Of a stretch of 20,571 nucleotides of DNA, positions 8,609 through 14,676 are shown piece after piece. The translations under genes were made by a program, and so were the position numbers. Where the stretch lies: positions 1-20,571 of the forward strand of contig JAJYGO010000242.1 in assembly GCA_021785115.1 (NCBI GenBank), given 5' to 3'. How positions within the stretch are numbered: the first letter of the stretch is position 1; every line of letters begins with the position of its first letter. The notes beneath the pieces are model-generated. The model saw nothing but the letters and a program-made list of their open reading frames with translations, was not told the DNA's origin and did no database searches. The DNA is from Chloroflexota bacterium (lineage in GTDB: Bacteria; Chloroflexota; Limnocylindria; Limnocylindrales; CSP1-4).

Positions 8609-9799
8609 ATGAGTGAACGGGTGAGCCCGGCGACGACCGGGACGATGACCGGCCGGGAGCGCGTGCTGGCGACTCTCAACCACAAGGAGCCCGACCGCGT
8701 ACCGATCGAGTTCGGATCGTCCCAGATCTCGAGCCTAGTAGTCGGGCGGCCCTACGGGTACGCGGCGCTGTGCGAGCTCCTCGGCGTGACGGACTACGCC
8801 GAACCGGAGATCAACTACTACCTGAACTCGGTCAAGAACGTGGACCAGCGGTTGATGCGCCGGTTCGGGGCCGATCTGCGCTGGGTGACGGCGGGCGCGC
8901 CGGAGGTCGTCCGGCAGCCCGACGGAACGCTCGTCGACGCCTGGGGGCTCGTGCTCACGCCGACCGGCACCTTCAACGTCGTCGAGGACGCGAACACGCC
9001 GCTGCGCGGGGCGTCGTCGCCCGCCGACATCGACGCGTACCCACTCTGGCCCGACCTCTCCGATCCTCGGATCACCGCCGGCAAGCGAGACGAGGCTGCC
9101 GCGCATCAGCGGGACGGGTACGCAGTCGTCGCATCGCTCGGGACCGGCGGCCGGCTCTTCCACAACTACTCGTGGTTGCGCGGGTTCGACAACTGGCTCA
9201 TTGACATGTACGAGAACCCCCGCCTCTACCATGCGCTCGCGGAGCGGATCCTCGAGGTCGGACTCGGCTACGTCCGGGCGTTCCTGCCGGCGGTCGCCGA
9301 CCACGCCGACCTCGTCTACATAGCGGACGACCTCGGGACGCAGCGCAGCACGCTGATGAGCCCCGAGGCGTACCGGACGTTCTGCAAGCCGTATCACCGG
9401 CGTCTGATCGCCGCGATCAAGGATGTCGCGCCGCGCGCGAAGATCCTGATGCACTCGTGCGGAGCCATCTCGTCCCTGATCCCCGACCTCATCGACGTCG
9501 GCGTCGACGTGCTCAACCCGGTCCAGCCGAAGGCGGCCGACATGGAGCCGCGCAGCGTGAAGCGCCGGTTCGGACGGGACCTGTCGTTCCTCGGGGGCCT
9601 CGACATTCAGGAGCTGCTGCCGTTCGGCTCGACCGACGAGATCCGCGCCGGTGTGCGCGACCTGCTCGACGCGTACGCACCCGGTGGCGGCTACATCTTC
9701 GCGCCGTCACACGAGATCCTGCCGGAGGTGAGGCCGGCGAGCATCGTCGCGATGTTCGACGCCGCGCTCGAGTTCGGCGGGTATCCGCGCGTCCCCTGA
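8609..9799 (+). CDS. UroD-superfamily protein 3 (putative methyltransferase)
   Basis: A 396-aa UroD-fold protein and the most typical of the five. It has the N-terminal MTGRERVLATLNHKEPDRVPIEF block, the D240-D241-L-G segment, M-H282-S-C284-G and V302-L-N-P-V-Q. Near the C-terminus GGYIFAPSHEI (360-370) has serine where homologues commonly have APCHNI, so the third zinc ligand position is altered. The ATG at 8609 has only a weak GGAG about 10 nt upstream; an ATG at 8645 just before the conserved TGRERVL block is an alternative. It lies 64 nt downstream of UroD-fold protein 2 and is probably cotranscribed. It converges on the SDR gene at 9877 across a strong hairpin. Confidence 0.83.
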   Translation: MSERVSPATTGTMTGRERVLATLNHKEPDRVPIEFGSSQISSLVVGRPYGYAALCELLGVTDYAEPEINYYLNSVKNVDQRLMRRFGADLRWVTAGAPEVVRQPDGTLVDAWGLVLTPTGTFNVVEDANTPLRGASSPADIDAYPLWPDLSDPRITAGKRDEAAAHQRDGYAVVASLGTGGRLFHNYSWLRGFDNWLIDMYENPRLYHALAERILEVGLGYVRAFLPAVADHADLVYIADDLGTQRSTLMSPEAYRTFCKPYHRRLIAAIKDVAPRAKILMHSCGAISSLIPDLIDVGVDVLNPVQPKAADMEPRSVKRRFGRDLSFLGGLDIQELLPFGSTDEIRAGVRDLLDAYAPGGGYIFAPSHEILPEVRPASIVAMFDAALEFGGYPRVP

Positions 9800-9839
9800 G
9801 GGCGCGTGGCGGCCGCCAGGGTGGCGCCGTGCCGGGCGT

Positions 9840-9866
9840 CCCGCGGATGCCGACGGGCACCGCGGG
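9840..9866. terminator. Bidirectional hairpin between convergent genes
   Basis: CCCGCGG (9840-9846) pairs with CCGCGGG (9860-9866). Inside it TGCC (9848-9851) pairs with GGCA (9856-9859) around a GACG loop, leaving one bulged A. It lies in the 77-bp gap between the stops of the convergent UroD 3 and SDR genes, where a shared terminator is expected. There is no T-tract, so termination efficiency is unknown. Confidence 0.6.
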
Positions 9867-9876
9867 CGGGAGGCTC

Positions 9877-10653
9877 TCAGGCCATGAGGACGCCGCCGTC
9901 GACGTTCCACGCCTGCCCGGTGACGACCGTCGACTCGGCGCTGGCGAGGTAGACGGCGAGCGGCGCGATCTCCGCGGGCTCGAGCCGGCGCCCGAGGGGC
10001 GTGATGCCCGCCTCGAACTCGGCGACGGTCACCCCGAGGCGGGCCGCGTCGTATTCGATCCGGCCCTGGTTCATCCGCGTGTTCGTGGACCCGGGGCAGA
10101 TCGCGTTGACGGTGACCCCGGAGGCGACGGTCTCCAGCGCGAGCGAGCGGGTCAGCCCGAGCAGGCCGTGCTTGCTCGCCGAGTAGGCGGCGCCATGGAA
10201 CGTCCCGATCTTGCCGGCGACCGAAGCGATCTGGATGATCCGGCCGTGGCGGCGCTCGATCATGGGTTTCGCCGCCCACTTCGACAGCAGGTACGGCACC
10301 GTCAGGTTCACGTAGAGGGTCTGCTCCCAGAACCCGTCGTCGAACTCCACGACCGGCCTGAGGTCCGCGCTGCTCCCGATCCCGGCGTTGTTCACGAGGA
10401 TGTCGATCCGGCCGAGCGCCCCGACCGCGGCGTCGAAGACCTCGCGAGCGGCCCCGCGGATCGCCAGGTCCGCGATCACGGTGTAGCAGCGCCCGCCGCC
10501 CCGCTCGATCTCGGTCTGCGTCGACGCCAGCCCGTCGCTGTCGCGGCCGGTGATCGCCACCGCCGCGCCCTCCTCGGCAAACGCCAAGGCGATCGCCCGG
10601 CCGATGCCGCGGCTCGCGCCGGTCACGAGGGCCGTCTGGTTCTCGAGTCGCAT
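9877..10653 (-). CDS. Short-chain dehydrogenase/reductase (SDR) 1
   Basis: Classical SDR of 258 aa (family about 250) that oxidises or reduces an alcohol/carbonyl with NAD(P)(H). It has the cofactor motif T11-G-A-S-R-G-I-G18, the structural N88-N-A-G91, N116, catalytic S144, Y157-S-A-S-K161 and the usual C-terminal VVTGQAWNVDGG. The residue after strand 2 (TGRDSD) is Arg, which often goes with NADP preference, though this is weak evidence. It is the last gene of the gntR-led minus-strand cluster, 27 nt downstream of UroD-fold protein 4. The context suggests oxidation of an imported sugar-like compound; the name 3-oxoacyl-ACP reductase that such genes often receive is not supported here. Confidence 0.9.
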   Translation of the reverse strand: MRLENQTALVTGASRGIGRAIALAFAEEGAAVAITGRDSDGLASTQTEIERGGGRCYTVIADLAIRGAAREVFDAAVGALGRIDILVNNAGIGSSADLRPVVEFDDGFWEQTLYVNLTVPYLLSKWAAKPMIERRHGRIIQIASVAGKIGTFHGAAYSASKHGLLGLTRSLALETVASGVTVNAICPGSTNTRMNQGRIEYDAARLGVTVAEFEAGITPLGRRLEPAEIAPLAVYLASAESTVVTGQAWNVDGGVLMA

Positions 10654-10680
10654 CGCCTCGTCCTCTTCAGCGCCAGGTCG

Positions 10681-11859
10681 TCATCCGTGGTAGGTCCCAT
10701 ACTCGCGGCCGGCCGCCGAGAACGCCTCGATGTTGGCGTATGGCGTGCCGTCGAAGAAGAAGTCGGTCGTCGAGAGGACTAGGTTCCCGCGCGGCATCGC
10801 CCGCTCGAGGACGTCCCTGACCCGCTCCCTGACCTCGACGGGGGTGGCGGTCACCAAGAACTCGACTTGGTCGATGTTGCCGCGCAGCGCCATCTCCGGG
10901 CGGAGGACCCGCAGCGCCTCATCGAGGTCCACGTCACCGAACGGCGGCGGGACGAGGTAGCCGAGGCAGTCGATCGCCATCTCGTTGTAGGCCGCCAGGA
11001 TCCGCGACGCCGTGCCGCAGTTGTGGTAGATCATCGGCACGCCCGCCTCGTGGATCCCGTCGATGATCCGCTTCTCGTACTCCATCACGTAGGTGCGGAA
11101 GAACGACGGTCCGACGGCGCTTCCGGCGAGGTTGCCGGCGACCTCGATCACGTCGGCGCCGCTCGCGACCAACTGACGGTTCCGCTCGATCGCCCACCGG
11201 GTGAAGAAGTCGAGCAGGCTCCGATAGAACCCGTCGTCTGCGTACGGATCGGTCATCAGGCTCTCGACGTTGCGGAACGTCGCGGCCTGGTTGAACGCCC
11301 CGTTGGTGCAGCTTGCCACGAGCCCGCGATCGCCGGTCGCCGCGCGGGCGCGCCGGACGAGGGAGCAGTCCATGGCGTCCGGCTTGGGCATGTAGCGCTC
11401 CACCAGGTCGAGGTCGGCCGGCGTCTTGATCAGGTACTCCTCGGGCGCGCAGACGATCAGGTACTTGGACGTCCGCTGGTAGACCTCGACGAGACGGAGC
11501 TGTCCTCCGGGGGTCGAGAACACGACCGTCCGGCGCACATCGCCGCCGCGCGCCTCGTCGGACACGGCGACGTCCCAGTCCTCGCGCGATTCGAGCAGCG
11601 TGCGCTCGGCCTGGGTGCTCCGGGCCGCCCAGTAGTCCCACACGCTGCCGAGCGAGTGCATGACGTCGAACCCGAAGCGGTCGCAGTACTCAACGAACTT
11701 CTCGATGACGTCGAAATCCGGCGGATCGAAGAAGGTCGCGACCTCCGGGACATAGTCGAACATCTCGTAGACGGCGTTGTAGTAGAGGAAGGGAGCAATC
11801 GGGACCCGGTCGGCCCGTCCGCCGCCCAGTGTTCGCAGAAGACGCTCGCGACCGTTCAT
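10681..11859 (-). CDS. UroD-superfamily protein 4 (putative methyltransferase)
   Basis: A 392-aa UroD-fold protein starting MNGRERLLRTLGGGRADRVPIAPF, the typical methyltransferase-like N-terminus. The metal-binding type motif I-Y-H279-N-C281-G is intact, followed by the LGYLVPPPFGDVDL segment and RGNID. The C-terminal third-ligand region reads VLSTTDFFFDGTP, without cysteine. The ATG overlaps the cupin stop by 4 bp (ATGA), so the two are translationally coupled. The SDR gene follows 27 nt downstream. A role in transferring or removing a methyl group from an imported compound fits the cluster, but no substrate is shown. Confidence 0.82.
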   Translation of the reverse strand: MNGRERLLRTLGGGRADRVPIAPFLYYNAVYEMFDYVPEVATFFDPPDFDVIEKFVEYCDRFGFDVMHSLGSVWDYWAARSTQAERTLLESREDWDVAVSDEARGGDVRRTVVFSTPGGQLRLVEVYQRTSKYLIVCAPEEYLIKTPADLDLVERYMPKPDAMDCSLVRRARAATGDRGLVASCTNGAFNQAATFRNVESLMTDPYADDGFYRSLLDFFTRWAIERNRQLVASGADVIEVAGNLAGSAVGPSFFRTYVMEYEKRIIDGIHEAGVPMIYHNCGTASRILAAYNEMAIDCLGYLVPPPFGDVDLDEALRVLRPEMALRGNIDQVEFLVTATPVEVRERVRDVLERAMPRGNLVLSTTDFFFDGTPYANIEAFSAAGREYGTYHG

Positions 11860-12344
11860 CTGTACTCCTGCCCCCCAGAAGGGCCGTCCGGCCGATCCGC
11901 CGGGATGTCAGCGGCGTCCTCCAGTGCCTCGTCGGGGAGGTCCTGGTTTGGGGCGACGATCGAGAGCCAGATCAGGGGGCCCGGGCCGGGCACCTGGATC
12001 CGATGCGTCACGCCGCGCGGCACGAACACCAGGCTCCGTGCGCCGGCGACGAAGGGGGGGTCGTCCCCGACCGTGAATTGGCCGAGGCCGTCGAGCACGT
12101 ACATGACCTCGTCGGCGTGCGGATGGCGATGCGGCAGATGCGGCTCCTGGCCGGCCTCAACGCGGAGGCGCACGATCCGGACGGAGTCGGACGCCACGAG
12201 AGGCGACCGCCGCGCCTCCAGACCGGGCTCGGGCGGCTCGCGGGCCGGATCGACGATGGTGGCATTGAGGGCTTCATCCACCGACACGTAGGGCAAGGCG
12301 TCCTCCTGGGCAGGGGCCTGTCGCGGTCCCCTCGATCGGGTCAT
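11856..12344 (-). CDS. Cupin-domain protein
   Basis: Single-domain cupin of 162 aa. Cupin motif 1 is seen as G65 followed by H72-R-H74-P-H-A-D-E79 and G86, and motif 2 as G101...P109-R-G111-V-T-H114, giving a full 3-His/1-Glu metal site (H72, H74, E79, H114). The conserved barrel covers about residues 50-135; both ends are polar and low-complexity. Such small cupins may be isomerases, dioxygenases or metabolite-binding proteins, so the reaction is open. The stop overlaps the UroD 4 start by 4 bp, so they are coupled. The ATG at 12344 has GAGGT nearby but with short spacing. A 108-nt gap separates it from the UroD 5 gene upstream. Confidence 0.82.
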   Translation of the reverse strand: MTRSRGPRQAPAQEDALPYVSVDEALNATIVDPAREPPEPGLEARRSPLVASDSVRIVRLRVEAGQEPHLPHRHPHADEVMYVLDGLGQFTVGDDPPFVAGARSLVFVPRGVTHRIQVPGPGPLIWLSIVAPNQDLPDEALEDAADIPADRPDGPSGGQEYR

Positions 12345-12452
12345 TCCACCTCGGCGTATCGGGGCGCCGTCAGCATGTCACGCTCGACCGGGTTTCTCGA
12401 TGGCCGACGCGTCCGCCACACCCGGTAGCGTCGGTCGCAGGCGGGAGAGCCG

Positions 12453-13634
12453 TCAGGCCGGGCCAACGAAGAGGCCCTCCGCGGCAGCCGTGCCCTCCGG
12501 GACGATGTCGACGTCGAGCATCAGCCCGCCCGATCGCACGTTCTCCGTGACGAGCGCAACCTCGCGCTCGGTCATGACGCCCATCACGATCAGCGGCTTG
12601 CGCGCCGCGATTGCCTGCAACCGCGGGATCAGCTCACCGATCGACGGCCCCGTCGGATCGATTGTCATCTCGATCGACCCTAGGCGCGGCAGGTCGAGCG
12701 CCCACTCGGCGAGGTGCCCAAAGGAGTGGGTGTGGAGCACGTGGTAGTCGAACGCGTCGATTACCGTCGACAGGGAGGGCAGCAGGAACTCCCGGAAGAT
12801 GGGGTAGGAGAGGTTGACCGCGTAGTCCTCTTGCGTCCGGATCGTGGTGCCGGGACTCCATAGGCCGTACTGGTTGCAGTAGCCGCCGGCGAGCGTCGGG
12901 AGCGCGTCGAGCTGGACTCGTGCCCAGTGGATGTACAGCTCGGTGATCTGACCGAGCAGCGACCGGAGCTCGCGCGGGTGGTCGTAGAAGCCGAGGTAGC
13001 AGCGTTCGACTCCGAGCGCGGCGACGAGCAGGTCGCCCGGGCCGCGGCTGATCATGTCGAGCGTCGGGATGCAACGTGCGGGGTAGTATCGGGCCACGAT
13101 GTAGGCGGTGAAGTCGAGGAGTTTCGCAAGCCAGTCGAGTCGTGGCGCGAAACCTTGGCCGGGCCGGGAGTACCAGTCATCGGCCAGGTACTCGACTGGC
13201 CACACTGTCTGAGAGACCGTCGAGATCCGCATCCCGCACCCGACGATCCCGACGAGCCAGGGCACGCGGTGATATGGGAACAGGGTGTTGAAGGTCGCCC
13301 GGCCGCGGGTCGGCGACCCACTGGCGAGCTTCATGGGCTCGGGCTGCAGCCGATCCGGCCAGACATCCTCCGGCCGGAGGATGTCGCCGTCGAGATCCAG
13401 CCAGTCATCTGGCAGCGCGGGCACGTGGCGGAAGCGCTGGGCGAGGCCGCAGTCGTCGTTGACGATCGCCTCGGTCGCCGCTCGCTGCCACCAGGCTGAG
13501 TGGAGGTCGATCAGGTCCTGATCCGTTGCGCCCGTCCAGCGGCGCGCCCCGATCGGATCGCGCTGCCCGACGCGGGACGCGTCCAGCGCCTCTGACCCCG
13601 GGCCCGGGCGATCGCCCAGAGACGAGGACGTCAC
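12453..13634 (-). CDS. UroD-superfamily protein 5, divergent, lacking the zinc cysteine
   Basis: A 393-aa protein if it starts at the GTG at 13634, which overlaps the gntR stop as GTGA; a GTG at 13691 would add 19 residues that do not look conserved. The fold is inferred from the overall pattern: an aromatic-rich N-terminal half, then GGYCNQYGLWSPGTTIRTQEDYAVNLS, a FREFLLPSL helix and a V-L-H301-T-H303-S-F-G metal-site-like segment, ending with LIVMGVMTE. The usual H-x-C is H-T-H here, with no cysteine, so any metal site is built differently. It resembles annotated UroD-domain proteins of sugar and polyol clusters, but similarity is remote. It is coupled to gntR and probably cotranscribed with it. 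Function unknown. Confidence 0.68.
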   Translation of the reverse strand: MTSSSLGDRPGPGSEALDASRVGQRDPIGARRWTGATDQDLIDLHSAWWQRAATEAIVNDDCGLAQRFRHVPALPDDWLDLDGDILRPEDVWPDRLQPEPMKLASGSPTRGRATFNTLFPYHRVPWLVGIVGCGMRISTVSQTVWPVEYLADDWYSRPGQGFAPRLDWLAKLLDFTAYIVARYYPARCIPTLDMISRGPGDLLVAALGVERCYLGFYDHPRELRSLLGQITELYIHWARVQLDALPTLAGGYCNQYGLWSPGTTIRTQEDYAVNLSYPIFREFLLPSLSTVIDAFDYHVLHTHSFGHLAEWALDLPRLGSIEMTIDPTGPSIGELIPRLQAIAARKPLIVMGVMTEREVALVTENVRSGGLMLDVDIVPEGTAAAEGLFVGPA

Positions 13635-14413
13635 GGCCGCGTCGAGCCCGTCCGAGGCGGGCGGCCAGCCGGGTGCGGACCATGAGCCCACGCGGCGGGC
13701 TCGCTGCCCGGGCCCGGGGTGCGGCGCCGATAGCGCTTGCGACCGTTCTCGAGATGGCGGACCATCGCGGCCTCGGCCGCGGCCGGGTCGCGCCGAACGA
13801 TCGCCTCAGCGACGTCCCTGAGATCCATCATCCCGAGCACTTCCCACTCGGGTCGCTCACCCGTCCGGATCCGGCTTTCGGCTAGCGCTGAACTCAGGCT
13901 CGCGACGATCGCGGAAAGCAGCGGGTTATGGGTCGCCGTAACGATCAGCGAGTGCAGGCGGACGTCCCGGGCGCGGATCTCCTCCGGGTCCACGTCGCCG
14001 GCGGGGAAGCCGTCAAGCCACTCCTCGACTTCCTGGAGCTCCGCACCCGTGGCCCGCATGGAAGCGAAGGCGGCGGCCCGACCTTCGAGCATCTCCCGAA
14101 CCTCAAAGAGCGAGTCGAGGCCACCTTCGCTCGCTAGGAGCACCTTCGCCGGGCGGAGCAGGAAGCCGCCTTCGGCCCCGACCACGTAGGTTCCGTCACC
14201 CTGACGCGCCTCGACGATGCCCATCATCGTGAGCGCGCGGATCGCCTCGCGCAGGGTCGGCCTGCTGACCCCGAGCTTCGTGTTCAGCTCCCGCTCGGGC
14301 GGCAGCTTCTGACCCGGTACGAGGCGGCCCTCGATGATCAGACGCTCGATCTGATCGGCCGCATGCTCCGCGAGACCACGGCGATCGATGGCCATGAAGT
14401 CGTCGTCAGGCAT
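13631..14413 (-). CDS. GntR-family regulator, FadR/FCD type
   Basis: A 260-aa transcription factor. Residues 13-78 are the GntR winged helix (AEHAADQIERLIIEGRLVPG, then LPPERELNTKLGVSRPTLREAIRAL and a wing ending G-T-Y-V-V). Residues 100-225 form the helical FCD ligand domain with D150-x3-H154 and H220. The family EHxxIxxAI helix reads DLRDVAEAI, so one usual metal-ligand His is replaced by Leu198. A basic, proline-rich tail of about 30 residues follows and runs over the start of the UroD 5 gene. The ATG at 14413 is chosen for its weak GGAAG site; an ATG at 14395 is possible. The palindrome at 14430-14448, 17 nt upstream, is its probable operator, implying autoregulation and control of the divergent SDR-ABC operon. 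Confidence 0.9.
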   Translation of the reverse strand: MPDDDFMAIDRRGLAEHAADQIERLIIEGRLVPGQKLPPERELNTKLGVSRPTLREAIRALTMMGIVEARQGDGTYVVGAEGGFLLRPAKVLLASEGGLDSLFEVREMLEGRAAAFASMRATGAELQEVEEWLDGFPAGDVDPEEIRARDVRLHSLIVTATHNPLLSAIVASLSSALAESRIRTGERPEWEVLGMMDLRDVAEAIVRRDPAAAEAAMVRHLENGRKRYRRRTPGPGSEPAAWAHGPHPAGRPPRTGSTRP

Positions 14414-14429
14414 CTGCTACTTCCGCCGT

Positions 14430-14448
14430 ATGGTCAGATGGCTTGACC
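14430..14448. promoter_or_regulatory. Predicted GntR operator, copy 2
   Basis: ATGGTCAGATGGCTTGACC contains the perfect dyad GGTCA-N7-TGACC (14432-14448). A further TGACC at 14455-14459 lies one helical turn on. It starts 17 nt before the gntR ATG and overlaps the -35 box of the opposing promoter, the classic place for an autoregulated repressor. A near-identical copy is at 7172-7190. Confidence 0.65.
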
Positions 14449-14471
14449 TTTGCCTGACCCAACGATATCAT
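14443..14471 (+). promoter_or_regulatory. Sigma-70-type promoter for the SDR-ABC importer operon
   Basis: TTGACC (14443-14448), a 17-nt spacer and TATCAT (14466-14471) form a good -35/-10 pair. Transcription would start near 14478, leaving a leader of about 185-200 nt. The three bases after the -10 (CGG) also match the promoter at 7185-7213. Confidence 0.68.
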
Positions 14472-14480
14472 CGGCGAACT

Positions 14481-14507
14481 GCCCCCGTCAATCGCGTCAT
14501 AGGGGGC
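14481..14507 (+). promoter_or_regulatory. Leader hairpin with an alternative pairing partner
   Basis: GCCCCC (14481-14486) pairs with GGGGGC (14502-14507) immediately after the predicted transcription start. The overlapping CTGCCCC (14479-14485) could instead pair with GGGGCAG (14570-14576), so two mutually exclusive folds are possible. I recognise no known riboswitch class. Confidence 0.3.
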
Positions 14508-14523
14508 GTCCGCCAGCCTCGAC

Positions 14524-14561
14524 GAGATACGATATGTGGCGACGCATGAGATACGATATGT
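14524..14561. repeat. Tandem pair of GAGATACGATATGT boxes
   Basis: The 14-mer occurs exactly at 14524-14537 and 14548-14561, 24 bp apart start to start, with 16 of 18 bases alike when extended two bases each side. Its core ATACGATATGT is repeated at 4497-4507 before the Ldh2 gene. The boxes lie downstream of the predicted promoter, in the transcribed leader, and may bind a second regulator. ACGATAT also occurs within the -10 region at 14462-14468. Confidence 0.5.
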
Positions 14562-14676
14562 TGTACGCTGGGGCAGAGATGGCTGAGCGACGCTGCCTTC
14601 CTGAGGAGCGGACCCGTATCGAGCACCGTCCCGGCAGGGTCGGTCCAGGTGGCGATTCGCTATGGGTGAGGCCGAG

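Noticed and set aside
8609..9799. Reading the UroD-fold genes as heme-pathway hemE
   Set aside because: Five divergent copies, no other heme genes, a neighbouring corrinoid protein and H-x-C type motifs all point to the methyltransferase-like branch.
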